NCBI GenBank assembly: GCA_040381215.1
Contig: JBEIHO010000004.1
Span: forward strand, 19,140-83,139
Source: SZUA-430 sp040381215
GTDB taxonomy: Bacteria; Pseudomonadota; Alphaproteobacteria; Micropepsales; Micropepsaceae
Length of the DNA: 64,000 nt
Reading direction: 5' to 3'
Shown: one piece after another, positions 42,125 through 51,676 of the stretch
How the letters are laid out: each line of letters starts with the position of its first letter
Position numbering within the stretch: the stretch's first letter is position 1
The notes under the pieces: generated by a model
What the model was told of the DNA's origin: nothing
The model's database searches: none
The model's input: only the letters and a program-made list of their open reading frames with translations
Translations under genes and position numbers: made by a program

Positions 42125-43063
42125 ATGGGGATCAGGAATTTGACAAGCCGCCTTAAAGCCATGTTGGCAGCCACCCTGATCACACTGCTTGTCATAACGT
42201 CACCGACCAGCGCGCGCGAGACAGCCCCCAGCCCTGCCCTATGGAAAATTGACGGCGAGCGCGGCGACATCGTCTTCTTTGGATCGATCCACATCCTGCC
42301 TGCCAACCTTGCCTGGCAAACCCCAGAACTCGACCGCGCGCTGACGGAAGCGGAAAAAGTGCATTTCGAGATCGACCTCGACCAGGCGCAGGATCCCGGC
42401 GTCATGAGCGACCTCATCAACCGGTATGGCTACCTCCCCCAGGGCACGACCCTGCGCAAGCTGCTTGCCGTCGAGTATCGCGGCAAGTTCGAAACCGCCG
42501 CACGCAAGGTCGGACTGCCGGTCGAAGCCATCGACCGCATGCGGCCCTGGCTGGCCGCCATCACGCTGACAACATTGCAGGCAACCCAGCAGATGGCGGG
42601 ATCCGGCAGCGGCGAAACGCAGAATCCAAAGGAAACGGGTGGCGTCGATGCCAGGCTGTGGAACTGGGCCAAGGCCAATGGCAAGCCGCGCGGCGCGCTG
42701 GAGACCACCGAAAGCCAGATCCAGCTCTTCGCCGATCTCAGCCGCGAACAGGAACTCCAGTTTCTCGTGGTCACGCTGCAACAGACAGAGCAGGCCTCCA
42801 TCATCATCAACCAGCTGCTGGCCGCGTGGAAATCGGGCAAGGTCAAGAAGCTGGACGATCTGCTCAACCGCGACATGGACAAGTTTCCGGTCCTCAGAAA
42901 AGCGCTCTTCGACGATCGCCATGCCGCGTGGATGCCCCAGATCGAGGCGCTCATGCGCGAGGGGGGCGACCACGTGATCGTCGTCGGCGCCGCACATCTG
43001 GTCGGCAAGGGCAGCGTGATCGACCTGCTGCGCGCAAAGGGTGTGCGGGTGGAAGGGCCCTGA
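42125..43063 (+). CDS. TraB/GumN-family protein, exported
   Basis: The 312-residue protein has a signal sequence (AMLAATLITLLVITSPTSA) and a TraB/GumN domain. Conserved short motifs include FFGSIHILPANL with its His, a FEIDLD acidic motif, and the C-terminal VIVVGAAHLVGKGSVIDLLR. TraB-like proteins are suspected metalloproteases or membrane-associated regulators; the active site is thought to use such His/Glu residues. Start ATG 42125 has AGGGAG 9 bp upstream; an ATG at 42098 would add nine residues. A single gene, divergent from the YeeE pair. Confidence 0.87.
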   Translation: MGIRNLTSRLKAMLAATLITLLVITSPTSARETAPSPALWKIDGERGDIVFFGSIHILPANLAWQTPELDRALTEAEKVHFEIDLDQAQDPGVMSDLINRYGYLPQGTTLRKLLAVEYRGKFETAARKVGLPVEAIDRMRPWLAAITLTTLQATQQMAGSGSGETQNPKETGGVDARLWNWAKANGKPRGALETTESQIQLFADLSREQELQFLVVTLQQTEQASIIINQLLAAWKSGKVKKLDDLLNRDMDKFPVLRKALFDDRHAAWMPQIEALMREGGDHVIVVGAAHLVGKGSVIDLLRAKGVRVEGP

Positions 43064-43149
43064 GCCCCATCCGTCACCCCTTGCGCCGGCACATGAGCCG
43101 CTGCACTCTGCGTCCATCGACATCATCAGGAAACAGCAGGAAAAGAGCC

Positions 43150-44127
43150 ATGTTGAAGACACGCTTCACCGAAATGTTCGGGGTTCAGCACCCGATCGTG
43201 CAAGGCGGCATGCAGTGGGTCGGGCGCGCGCAGCTCGTAGCCGCCGTTGCCAATGCCGGCGCCCTGGGCTTCATCACGGCGCTGACACAGCCCACACCCG
43301 AGGACCTCAGCAAGGAGATCAAGCGCTGCCGCGAGATGACGGACAAGCCCTTCGGCGTCAACCTCACCATCCTGCCCGCGCTGAAGCCCCCGCCTTATGC
43401 CGAATACCGCCAGGCCATCATCGAGGGCGGGATCCGCATCGTCGAGACCGCCGGCTACAAGCCGCAGGAACATGTCGACCACTTCAAGCAGCACGGCATC
43501 AAGGTGATCCACAAGTGCACCGCCGTCCGTCACGCCCTGTCAGCCGAACGCATGGGCGTGGACGCCATTTCCATCGACGGGTTCGAATGCGCGGGGCACC
43601 CCGGTGAAGATGACATTCCAGGCCTGATCCTGATCCCGGCCGCGGCGAACAAGGTCAAGATCCCCATGATCGCATCCGGCGGCTTTGCCGACGCGCGCGG
43701 CCTGGTGGCAGCCCTCGCGCTTGGCGCCGAAGGCGTCAACATGGGCACCCGGTTCATGTGCACCGTCGAAAGCCCCATCCACGAGAAGGTCAAGCAACAG
43801 ATCGTCGCCAATGACGAACGCGCCACAGACCTGATTTTCCGCACCCTGCACAACACCGCGCGCGTGGCCAGGAATACCGTCAGCCAGGAAGTCGTGGCCA
43901 TCGAGAAGAAGGGCGGCGCCAAGATCGAGGACATCGCGCACCTCGTCTCGGGCCAGCGCGGAAAAGTGGTCTACGAGCAGGGCGATCCGGACCACGGGAT
44001 CTGGTCGGCGGGCATGGTCCAGGGCCTGATCAACGACATCCCGACCTGCAAGGACCTGGTCGAGCGGATCGTCCGCGAGGCAGAGGCCCTCATCCGCAAC
44101 AGGCTCGACCGCGCGATCATCGCCTGA
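43150..44127 (+). CDS. Nitronate monooxygenase family FMN protein
   Basis: This 325-residue TIM-barrel flavoenzyme would oxidise propionate-3-nitronate or related nitronates using FMN. The motifs are IVQGGMQWVGRAQLVAAVAN, FGVNLTIL, GFECAGHPGEDDIPG with the conserved catalytic His, and the phosphate-binding IASGGFADARGLVAALALGA plus GVNMGTRF. Its size is that of class I/II bacterial enzymes. The homologous family also includes 2-nitropropane dioxygenase-like proteins found in fatty-acid catabolism loci. An ATG preceded by GGAAAAGAG supports the start. Confidence 0.93.
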   Translation: MLKTRFTEMFGVQHPIVQGGMQWVGRAQLVAAVANAGALGFITALTQPTPEDLSKEIKRCREMTDKPFGVNLTILPALKPPPYAEYRQAIIEGGIRIVETAGYKPQEHVDHFKQHGIKVIHKCTAVRHALSAERMGVDAISIDGFECAGHPGEDDIPGLILIPAAANKVKIPMIASGGFADARGLVAALALGAEGVNMGTRFMCTVESPIHEKVKQQIVANDERATDLIFRTLHNTARVARNTVSQEVVAIEKKGGAKIEDIAHLVSGQRGKVVYEQGDPDHGIWSAGMVQGLINDIPTCKDLVERIVREAEALIRNRLDRAIIA

Positions 44128-44151
44128 GCCGCACAGGCCGCCTGCCGGATT

Positions 44152-45297
44152 TCAATAGGACTTCGGCAGGCCCAGCGCCTTCTCGGCGATGAAATTCAGG
44201 ATCATCTCGCGGCTGATCGGCGCTATGCGCGCGATCAGCACCTCGCGAAACAGCCGCTCGACATGGAACTCGCGCGCATAACCCATGCCGCCATGGGTCA
44301 TGACCGCGGTTTCGCACGCCCGGTACGCGGCCTCCGCCGCGAGGTACTTTGCAGCATTGGCTTCGAGACCGCAGGACTTGCCTGCGTCATAGAGCTCGGC
44401 CGCTTTCATGGTCATCAGCCAGGCAGCCTCAAGCTCGGCCCAGCAACGGGCCAGCGGATGCTGGATCGCCTGGTTCTGCCCGATCGGGCGCCCGAAGACC
44501 ACGCGCTCGCGCGCATACGCCGACGCACGGCGCAGCGCATCCCGCCCGATGCCGATCGCCTCGGCGGCAATCAGGATCCGCTCCGGATTGAAAGCGTGGA
44601 GCAGATAATCGAACCCCCGGCCTTCCTCGCCGATCAGGTCGTCCTGCGGCACTGGAAGATTGTCGATGAACAGCATGTTTGTGTCCACCGCATGGCGCCC
44701 CATCTTGGCAATCTCGCGCACCTCCACATGCCGCCGGTCGAGAGCCGTGTAGAACAGGCTCAGTCCATCCGTCGGCTTGCGCCCGCGGGGCGAGGTTCGC
44801 GCCAGAAGCAGGATGTGGCTCGCCGACTGCGCCGTCGTCGTCCACATCTTGCGCCCATTGACCGTCCACGTGTCGCCGTCGCGCTCGGCACGCGTCGTGA
44901 TCGACGCGGTATCGAGGCCTGCGTCAGGTTCGGTGACGCCGAAACAGCAGCGCGTCTCTCCCCGGATCAGGGGAACCAGCATGCGCTGGCGCTGCGCCGG
45001 CGTGCCAAACACGGCCACCGGATGCGGTCCGAAGATATTGACATGCACCGCCGAAACACCCGCCATGCCCGCCCCCGACGATGCGATCCGGTGCATCATG
45101 GCCGCAGCTTCAGTGACACCAAGGCCGCTGCCACCGCAGTCCGGCGGCATGGCAATGCCCAGAAAGCCAGCCTCGCCAATGGCCCTCACGAACGCTTCGG
45201 GGAACTGATGGTCCCTGTCGCAGGCAAGCCAATAGCCATCGTCAAACCTGTCACAGAAGCGCCCGACAGCCTCAATGATCGCCTGCGTATCGCTCAT
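44152..45297 (-). CDS. Acyl-CoA dehydrogenase
   Basis: The 381-residue flavoprotein shows the normal acyl-CoA dehydrogenase order. FLGIAMPPDCGGSGLGVTEA is followed by CCFGVTEPDAGLDTASI with WTVNGRKMWTT (flavin-binding middle domain). The helical C-terminal domain contains RVVFGRPIGQNQAIQHPLAR and the signature VMTHGGMGYAREFHVERLFR. The ending GGMGYA-EFHVER is common for medium- or branched-chain enzymes. It overlaps the CDP-alcohol phosphatidyltransferase gene by 4 bp, an unusual pairing of acyl oxidation and lipid head-group synthesis. Substrate unknown. Confidence 0.93.
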   Translation of the reverse strand: MSDTQAIIEAVGRFCDRFDDGYWLACDRDHQFPEAFVRAIGEAGFLGIAMPPDCGGSGLGVTEAAAMMHRIASSGAGMAGVSAVHVNIFGPHPVAVFGTPAQRQRMLVPLIRGETRCCFGVTEPDAGLDTASITTRAERDGDTWTVNGRKMWTTTAQSASHILLLARTSPRGRKPTDGLSLFYTALDRRHVEVREIAKMGRHAVDTNMLFIDNLPVPQDDLIGEEGRGFDYLLHAFNPERILIAAEAIGIGRDALRRASAYARERVVFGRPIGQNQAIQHPLARCWAELEAAWLMTMKAAELYDAGKSCGLEANAAKYLAAEAAYRACETAVMTHGGMGYAREFHVERLFREVLIARIAPISREMILNFIAEKALGLPKSY

Positions 45298-45917
45298 GGT
45301 GCCTGCCCCTCGCCGGAAAACGCCTGCACGGCAGCAGCAATCCGCGTCCCGCCGGTGACCCAGCACATCAGGGCGTAGACGACCGCGATGACCGGAAACC
45401 ATCCGGGCAGCACGCACATGAGGCTGAGGGTCACGATGGTCTCGAACCCCTCGGTCAGGCCACCCAGATAATACATCGACTTGCGGCCCCGGATCTCGGT
45501 GGTAATGCCGCGCTTGGCAGCAAAGATCGCGTAGGCCAGGAATGTGCACGCTGGCGCCATGAAACTTGTGGTCAGGAAAGCCGCCGCCAGCGCATTCGCC
45601 GCCGGATCCGCAAGCCCGAACGCCAGCACCATGCTTGCGTAGACGATGAAGTCGAGCGTGATGTCGAGATAGCCGCCAAGGTCGGTCAGCCGGGTCTGCC
45701 GGGCGACGGCACCATCCAGTCCATCAAGCAGCCGGCTGGTCAGAAACAGCGCCAGTCCCGCCAGGAACTGCCCGCTGGCGACGAAACCGGCAGCGCCCAT
45801 GCCCAGCAGGAATCCCATGCCCGTGACCGCATTGGCCGATATCTCCCAGCGCACCAGATACCGCGCCATATGCGCCAGGGGCTTGTCGATGTGGGGACGG
45901 ATCATGGCGTCAAACAT
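45294..45917 (-). CDS. CDP-alcohol phosphatidyltransferase family protein
   Basis: The 207-residue membrane enzyme would transfer a phosphatidyl group from a CDP-alcohol to an acceptor alcohol. The signature D-x2-D-G-x2-A-R-x8-G-x3-D-x3-D is seen as LLDGLDGAVARQTRLTDLGG followed by YLDITLD. There are about five to six hydrophobic segments. The acceptor cannot be read from the sequence. It overlaps the start of the acyl-CoA dehydrogenase by 4 bp. Start ATG 45917; a second ATG four codons later is possible. Confidence 0.9.
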   Translation of the reverse strand: MFDAMIRPHIDKPLAHMARYLVRWEISANAVTGMGFLLGMGAAGFVASGQFLAGLALFLTSRLLDGLDGAVARQTRLTDLGGYLDITLDFIVYASMVLAFGLADPAANALAAAFLTTSFMAPACTFLAYAIFAAKRGITTEIRGRKSMYYLGGLTEGFETIVTLSLMCVLPGWFPVIAVVYALMCWVTGGTRIAAAVQAFSGEGQAP

Positions 45918-46008
45918 GCGGAAAAACCCCGACCGATATCAGTTGTCGAAACCCCGGCGACCGCCTACGCTTGCCCCGGGTCCTGGCACAAATCGGAAGG
46001 AAACTAAC

Positions 46009-46428
46009 ATGCGCATGCTGATGATGGCAGCCTTGTCTGCCGCCACCCTTTCCATGCCGGCACACGCCGCCAGGATCGACACCGGCCAGCAACTCGTTAC
46101 CGAATGCGCGGACTATCTGGGACGCGGCGCGGCACAGGACAACAACGTCGCCCGTGCCCCCCACCCGTGCCGCACCTTTCTGCAAGGCTTTTTCGTGTCC
46201 CTGATCGAGCGGGAGAACACGCGTCGCGACGCCCTCGTCAAGGGACTGCCCTACGCCTCGAAGGAAAAGTGCGTGCGCCTGCCCGACTTCCTTTCCTACA
46301 CGGACATGGCTCAACGCATCGTCGGCTTCGGACAAGCGAACCCGCAAGCACTCACCCTGCCAGCGCCAAGCCTGGCCCAGCAGACACTCGAGCGCGACTT
46401 CCCGTGTCCCCCGCCAAAGGCACAATGA
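46009..46428 (+). CDS. Small exported protein of Rap1a/Tai-like type
   Basis: The 139-residue protein has a signal peptide (MLMMAALSAATLSMPAHAA). Its mature part has four Cys (VTECADYLG, HPCRTFLQGFF, KEKCVRLPDF, DFPC) in the order of the Rap1a/Tai immunity fold: an FLQGF helix, a C.P element, QRIVGFGQANPQ, and a closing FPC. Rap1a/Tai proteins neutralise type VI amidase effectors in some bacteria, but many stand-alone copies have no such partner. No effector is seen nearby. Start has AAGGA 7 bp upstream. A gamma-glutamyltransferase follows 16 bp later on the same strand. Confidence 0.68.
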   Translation: MRMLMMAALSAATLSMPAHAARIDTGQQLVTECADYLGRGAAQDNNVARAPHPCRTFLQGFFVSLIERENTRRDALVKGLPYASKEKCVRLPDFLSYTDMAQRIVGFGQANPQALTLPAPSLAQQTLERDFPCPPPKAQ

Positions 46429-46444
46429 GAACAGGTAACCTCCC

Positions 46445-48199
46445 ATGAACAAGGTCGCTGCCGCCATTCTTGGATGTGTGTTGATGACGATGAATGCATC
46501 CGCTGAACCCGCTTCAACCGCAGCCCCGGGCGGCGGCGATCGCTACGCCGGCCCCGGATACGCCACGCGCGCCCCCGTCATCGCCCGCCATGGCATGGCC
46601 GCAACAGCCCAGCCACTGGCGACGCAGGTAGCCATCGACATCCTGAAGGCTGGCGGCAGCGCGATCGACGCAGCGATCGCGGCGAACGCAGCGCTCGGGC
46701 TGATGGAGCCGGTCGGCTGCGGCATTGGCGGCGATCTCTACGCCATTGTCTGGGACCCGAAGACCGGCAAGCTCTACGGCTATAACGGCTCGGGCCGGTC
46801 CCCCGCCGGTCGCAGCCTCGAGGACCTCCGCAAGAAACTGGGCGCGCGCAAGGAGATGCCCTCGCACGGTTCACTCACAGTGACGGTCCCCGGCACGGTC
46901 GACGGGTGGTTCGCCCTGCACCAGCGCTTCGGCAAGCTGCCGATGGCAAAAGTGCTCGATCCGGCGATCCGCTACGCCGACGAAGGCTTCCCCGTCTCGC
47001 AGCTTGTCGCCGAGTACTGGAAGCGCAACTTCAAGTCCTTCGAACGCAACGCCGCCGACATCGAGGAAACAGCCAACGCGCGGGCGACCTACCTCATCAA
47101 TGGCGTGGCGCCGGCGCACGGCGAGATCTTCCGCAACCCCGACCTCGGGCGCACCTACCGTCAACTTGCGACAAGCGGACGCGACGCCTTCTACAAGGGG
47201 ACCATCGCCAGAACGATGGACGCCTATTTCAGGCGCATCGGGGGCGATCTGCGCCTTGCGGATTTCACGGCCCATCGCGGCAACTGGGTCGACACGGTCA
47301 GCGTGAACTATCGCGGCTATGACGTCCACGAACTACCGCCCAACACGCAAGGCGTGGCGGCCCTGCAGATGCTCCAGATCCTCAAGGCCTATGACCTCAA
47401 ATCCATGGGTCGTGGCTCCGCGGACGCCCTGCACGTCATGGTCGAGGCCAAGCGCCTCGCCTTCGAGGACCTGGCAAAATTCTATGCCGACCCTGCCACC
47501 TACAATGCCCCGGTTTCCGAGCTGATATCCGACGACTACGCGGCCAGGCGCCGCCAGCTCATCGACATGGCCCGCGCCAATCCCGACGTTCCCCCGGGCG
47601 AAATCAAGCTGCGGCAGGGCGACACGACATACCTGACGACCGCCGACAGCAGCGGCATGATGGTCTCACTGATCCAGTCGAACTACCGCGGCATGGGTTC
47701 AGGTCTTGTGGCGGACGGTCTGGGCTTCATGTTCCAGGACAGGGGCGAGCTGTTCGCCCTCGATGAGAGCCACCCCAATGTCTATGCGCCAGGCAAGCGC
47801 CCTTTCCAGACCATCATTCCGGCCTTTGTCATGAAGAACGGCAAACCCTTCATGAGCTTCGGCGTCATGGGCGGCGACTTGCAACCGCAAGGCCATGTCC
47901 AGGTCCTCGTCAACATGATCGACTTTGGCCTCAACATACAGGAAGCAGGCGACGCGGCGCGTTTTCGCCACGTGAATGCCGATGACTGGATGCGCAAGAG
48001 CTCGGCAGGCGTGGGCAAGCTGCAGCTGGAAACCGGCATAGGCGCAGACGTCCGCAAGGAGCTGGCACGTCGAGGTCACGACCTCGAAGCGGGAGACGGC
48101 GGCTTTGGCGGCTATCAGGCCATCATGCGGCATCCGGAAACCGGCGCCTACTGGGGTGCCTCCGAGATGCGCAAGGACGGCGCGGCAATCGGTTACTAG
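46445..48199 (+). CDS. ggt: Gamma-glutamyltransferase
   Basis: The 584-residue exported Ntn hydrolase transfers the gamma-glutamyl group of glutathione or hydrolyses it in the periplasm. It has a signal sequence (MNKVAAAILGCVLMTMNASA), GMAATAQPLATQVAIDILKA and GCGIGGDLYAIVWD. The autoprocessing nucleophile Thr394 lies in GDTTYLTTAD, which separates large and small subunits. GSGLVADGLGFMFQDRG follows in the small subunit. Length and motif set are normal. It probably shares a transcript with the small exported Cys-rich protein before it. Confidence 0.95.
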   Translation: MNKVAAAILGCVLMTMNASAEPASTAAPGGGDRYAGPGYATRAPVIARHGMAATAQPLATQVAIDILKAGGSAIDAAIAANAALGLMEPVGCGIGGDLYAIVWDPKTGKLYGYNGSGRSPAGRSLEDLRKKLGARKEMPSHGSLTVTVPGTVDGWFALHQRFGKLPMAKVLDPAIRYADEGFPVSQLVAEYWKRNFKSFERNAADIEETANARATYLINGVAPAHGEIFRNPDLGRTYRQLATSGRDAFYKGTIARTMDAYFRRIGGDLRLADFTAHRGNWVDTVSVNYRGYDVHELPPNTQGVAALQMLQILKAYDLKSMGRGSADALHVMVEAKRLAFEDLAKFYADPATYNAPVSELISDDYAARRRQLIDMARANPDVPPGEIKLRQGDTTYLTTADSSGMMVSLIQSNYRGMGSGLVADGLGFMFQDRGELFALDESHPNVYAPGKRPFQTIIPAFVMKNGKPFMSFGVMGGDLQPQGHVQVLVNMIDFGLNIQEAGDAARFRHVNADDWMRKSSAGVGKLQLETGIGADVRKELARRGHDLEAGDGGFGGYQAIMRHPETGAYWGASEMRKDGAAIGY

Positions 48200-48216
48200 G
48201 ACAGGCGGGCCGCGCC

Positions 48217-49737
48217 CTAGCCCGTCGAACGCATCGGAACATCCTCGATGCGCTCGACCGGGAAGCGCACCGTAAAGACGCTGCCCTCGCCCAGGACGCT
48301 CTTCACGCCAATCGAGCCGCCGTGCAACTCGACCAGCTTGCGCGTGATGGCAAGCCCGAGGCCCGTTCCATGGTGGCGCTTGCTCAGGCCACCATCGGCC
48401 TGCACGAACGGCTCGAACACGCGCCCGATATCCTGCATCGCGATGCCGACACCCGTATCGCGCACCTCGACAACCAGACCAGACCCGTCGCGACCCACCG
48501 TCACGTCAACCCGCCCACCGGCCGGCGTGAACTTGACGGCATTGGCCACGAGATTGGTCAGGATCTGTCGCACCCGCAGGTCATCCGCACGGATGACATG
48601 CTGGCCGGCACCGACCTGCGCCGCCAACCCGACCTTGGCTTCGGCAGCCTGCGGCGAGAGAAGGCGCGTGATCTCGATGGCCGTTTCCGCCACATCGACA
48701 CGTGTCTCGTTCAGGTTCATGCCCCCCGCATTGGCGCGGCTGAGGTCGAGGATCTGGTTGATGAGGCCAAGCAGGTGCGTGCCGCTGGTCTGGATGCATT
48801 CGGCATAGTCGCGCACCAGCTCCGGGCGGGCGGCGATCTCGGGCCGGTCCCGCAGCAATTGGGCAAAGCCAACGACCGAGTTCAGTGGCGTGCGCAGTTC
48901 ATGGCTCATGTTGGCCAGGAACATCGACTTGGACGCGTCGGCTTCCAGCGCCCGGCGCAGGTTGCGCTCGGCTTCGATGGCTTTCGACTGCGCGGCCAAC
49001 AGGGAGAGATGCTCACCCGAACGAGCCTGCGCCCTTTCGCGCTTGAGATCGACGTGCCGCAACAACTCCCGCCGGCGCCAATAGAAGATCGTGGCAGACA
49101 GCAGGCCTGCCTCCGCGAGGAAGATCGAGCAATGCAGCCACTCACGCGCCGGCATGGAAGCATCCGACGTCACAAATGCAACCAGCCACGACCACGACGT
49201 CGCGGCACCAATGGCAAGGAACTGCTCACGGCTCAGCAGGAACGAGCCTGCGAGGAGGAGGACGATCGCAAGATTGGTCAGTTGCATCGGCTCATGGCTG
49301 AGCCAGAGATGCGCCGTCGAGTTAAACCAGCCCACCGCACACAGGAGAAAAAGGACATAGCGGATCAGGCCGAACGGCAGATGACCGGTCCAGAATGCAA
49401 GCCGCACCCCGAGCAGGAAGGCGCTTGAAACAAAGGCCAGCGCGGCCAGCGGAAGCTGAAGAGCAGGCGCAAGCACGAAAAGATGCGCGACCCCGAGGCA
49501 GCCAAACACGACGCCAGCCAGCAGCAAACCGGCCTTGGCCATGCCAGGCAAAGCCGGCATGGCTGCGATCAGTTCTGCTTCTTCGCTGTCTCGCGCCAAC
49601 GCCAAGCTGCGCATGCGGCCCACCCAATAATCCCGAAAGCCATCATGGACATGGGCCCCTAAAGTCGCGTTAGCCTCAACGCGCCGATTAAGGGGATGGA
49701 AAGCATCCCGTCGGCTGAACACGGTGACCGCCACCAA
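48217..49737 (-). CDS. Membrane sensor histidine kinase
   Basis: The 506-residue kinase has five or six membrane helices in its N-terminal half (residues 67-220, for example GLLLAGVVFGCLGVAHLFVL). A coiled-coil linker follows, then the HisKA box (FLANMSHELRTPLNSVVGFA, His279) and HATPase_c with NLVANAVKF, DTGVGI and GTGLGLAITRKLVELHGG. No receiver domain is attached and no response regulator is adjacent, so it is an orphan in this window. The longest frame begins at TTG 49737; GTG 49734 or a later start cannot be excluded. Convergent with ggt. Confidence 0.9.
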   Translation of the reverse strand: MVAVTVFSRRDAFHPLNRRVEANATLGAHVHDGFRDYWVGRMRSLALARDSEEAELIAAMPALPGMAKAGLLLAGVVFGCLGVAHLFVLAPALQLPLAALAFVSSAFLLGVRLAFWTGHLPFGLIRYVLFLLCAVGWFNSTAHLWLSHEPMQLTNLAIVLLLAGSFLLSREQFLAIGAATSWSWLVAFVTSDASMPAREWLHCSIFLAEAGLLSATIFYWRRRELLRHVDLKRERAQARSGEHLSLLAAQSKAIEAERNLRRALEADASKSMFLANMSHELRTPLNSVVGFAQLLRDRPEIAARPELVRDYAECIQTSGTHLLGLINQILDLSRANAGGMNLNETRVDVAETAIEITRLLSPQAAEAKVGLAAQVGAGQHVIRADDLRVRQILTNLVANAVKFTPAGGRVDVTVGRDGSGLVVEVRDTGVGIAMQDIGRVFEPFVQADGGLSKRHHGTGLGLAITRKLVELHGGSIGVKSVLGEGSVFTVRFPVERIEDVPMRSTG

Positions 49738-49835
49738 ATTCGTTCAGTCAAGCTTTACCACGCAGCGAATTGCCTGACCTTGATGGCAGGGTCCCATCGC
49801 ACTAGAAACCTTGCAGACCAGAGCCGGAAAACATC

Positions 49836-50843
49836 ATGAATGTCAGGAAATCGATCATAGAGGCGATCGGCAACACGCCTCTCATCCGCCTCAACCGCCT
49901 ATCGGATGAAACAGGCTGCGAGATCCTCGGCAAAGCCGAATTCATGAACCCGGGGCAATCCGTCAAGGACCGGGCGGCCCTGGGGATCATCCGCGACGCC
50001 GAGCAGGCCGGCAGGCTCAGGCCCGGCGGGACCATCGTCGAGGGAACGGCAGGAAACACCGGCATCGGCCTGACGATCGTCGGCAACGCGCTGGGCTATC
50101 GCACGGTCATCGTCATCCCGGACACCCAGAGCCAGGAAAAGAAGGACACGCTCCGCCAATTGGGCGCTCGTCTCATTGAAGTCCCCGCCGTGCCGTACCG
50201 GGACGAGAACAACTATGTGAAATACTCGGGCAGGCTTGCGGCCGAACTCGACAAGACCCAACCCGGCGGCGCCATATGGGCAAACCAGTTCGACAACGTC
50301 GCCAACCGCAACATCCACACCCGGACGACAGGCCCCGAGATCTGGGCGCAGACCGACGGCTCCGTCGACGGCTTCGTATGCGCCGTCGGAACGGGCGGAA
50401 CGCTCGCCGGCGTCGCCGCCTCGCTGAGAGGTCTCGACCCAGGCGTGAAAATCGGGATCGCCGACCCCATGGGCGCGGCCCTTTTCAGCTATTACACCAC
50501 GGGCGAACTGAAGGCCGAAGGCTCATCGATAACCGAGGGAATAGGCCAGGGACGCATCACGGCCAACCTCGAGGGGTTCCGCCCGGACATGGCCTTTCGC
50601 ATCCCCGACGACGAGGCCATCCCCTATTGCTTCGAGTTGCTGCAGAACGAAGGCCTGTGCCTCGGCACATCAAGCGCCGTGAACGTCGCCGGCGCCAGGC
50701 GCATGGCCCGGGAGCTTGGTCGCGGGCACGTGATCGTGACCATCCTGTGCGACTATGGTACCCGTTACGCATCGCGGCTGTACAACCCCGACTTCCTGCG
50801 CGCCAAGGGGCTACCGGTACCCGCATGGCTGGAGAGCAAATGA
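49836..50843 (+). CDS. cysK: Cysteine synthase A
   Basis: The 335-residue PLP enzyme makes cysteine from O-acetylserine and sulfide. PLP lysine K44 lies in NPGQSVKDRAALG. The substrate loop is GTAGNTGIGLT (Ala replaces the more usual Ser), and the phosphate-binding GTGGTLAGVAASL and ALFSYYTTGE are present. It overlaps the mercaptopyruvate sulfurtransferase gene by 4 bp, and that gene overlaps a GNAT gene in turn. An alphaproteobacterial sulfur-assimilation operon; the Ala in the loop may change acetylserine preference. Confidence 0.93.
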   Translation: MNVRKSIIEAIGNTPLIRLNRLSDETGCEILGKAEFMNPGQSVKDRAALGIIRDAEQAGRLRPGGTIVEGTAGNTGIGLTIVGNALGYRTVIVIPDTQSQEKKDTLRQLGARLIEVPAVPYRDENNYVKYSGRLAAELDKTQPGGAIWANQFDNVANRNIHTRTTGPEIWAQTDGSVDGFVCAVGTGGTLAGVAASLRGLDPGVKIGIADPMGAALFSYYTTGELKAEGSSITEGIGQGRITANLEGFRPDMAFRIPDDEAIPYCFELLQNEGLCLGTSSAVNVAGARRMARELGRGHVIVTILCDYGTRYASRLYNPDFLRAKGLPVPAWLESK

Positions 50844-51676
50844 CACACCCGCTGGTTTCAACCGAATGGCTGGCCACCCATCTCCAGGCCCCCGACATCC
50901 GCATCATCGACGCGTCCTGGTACATGCCTGCCGCCAACCGGGATCCACGCGCCGAGTACCGCCAGGCCCACATTCCCGGCGCCGTCTTCTTCGATATCGA
51001 TGAGATCGCCGACACGACATCGGCCTTTCCGCACATGCTCGCGCCACCGGAGAAATTCGCAAGCCGCGTCCGCAAGCTCGGCATTGGCGACGGCCATCGG
51101 ATCGTCATCTATGACGGGACGGGCCTGTTCTCGGCCGCCCGCGTCTGGTGGAACTTCCGCGCGATGGGCCATGAGGATGTCTTCGTGCTCGATGGTGGCC
51201 TGCCGAAATGGAAGGCCGAGAACCGTCCCCTCGAAGACATGCCCCCCATTCCCCGGGACCGGCACTTCTCGCCAAGGCCCAATCACAGCCTCATACGGAC
51301 GGCCGCAGACATGCAGGCCAACCTGACCACACGCCGAGAGCAGGTCGTCGACGCCAGGTCTCCGGCACGCTTCAGCGCCCAGGAACCGGAACCACGCCCC
51401 GGCGTTCGGGGTGGACACATCCCGGGAGCCGTGAACATCCATTATGCACGCTTGCTGAACACCGACGGAACCATGCGCCAGCGCGCCGAGCTCGAGGCCA
51501 TCTTCAGCGCCGCAGGCATCGACACCACCCGCCAGGTCGCAGCCACCTGTGGCTCGGGCGTTACCGCCGCCATCGTCGCATTGGCCCTGCGCGTGGTCGG
51601 AGCCCCCGACGCCGCAATCTATGATGGCTCGTGGTCGGAATGGGGATCGCGCCAGGACCTGCCCCTCGAGACATGA
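50840..51676 (+). CDS. sseA: 3-mercaptopyruvate sulfurtransferase
   Basis: The 278-residue protein has two rhodanese domains. The active cysteine C237 lies in the CGSGVTA loop, the loop used by 3-mercaptopyruvate sulfurtransferases (thiosulfate-specific enzymes have CRKGVT). The linker is FSPRPNHSLIRTAADM. It passes sulfane sulfur from 3-mercaptopyruvate, a cysteine breakdown product, to thiols or cyanide. It overlaps cysK by 4 bp and the following GNAT gene by 4 bp; this coupling of cysteine synthesis to sulfur transfer suggests cysteine homeostasis. Confidence 0.93.
   Translation: MTHPLVSTEWLATHLQAPDIRIIDASWYMPAANRDPRAEYRQAHIPGAVFFDIDEIADTTSAFPHMLAPPEKFASRVRKLGIGDGHRIVIYDGTGLFSAARVWWNFRAMGHEDVFVLDGGLPKWKAENRPLEDMPPIPRDRHFSPRPNHSLIRTAADMQANLTTRREQVVDARSPARFSAQEPEPRPGVRGGHIPGAVNIHYARLLNTDGTMRQRAELEAIFSAAGIDTTRQVAATCGSGVTAAIVALALRVVGAPDAAIYDGSWSEWGSRQDLPLET

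Noticed and set aside
46009..46428. Type VI secretion immunity gene as a firm call
   Set aside because: The Rap1a-like Cys pattern is suggestive, but no effector or T6SS gene lies nearby.
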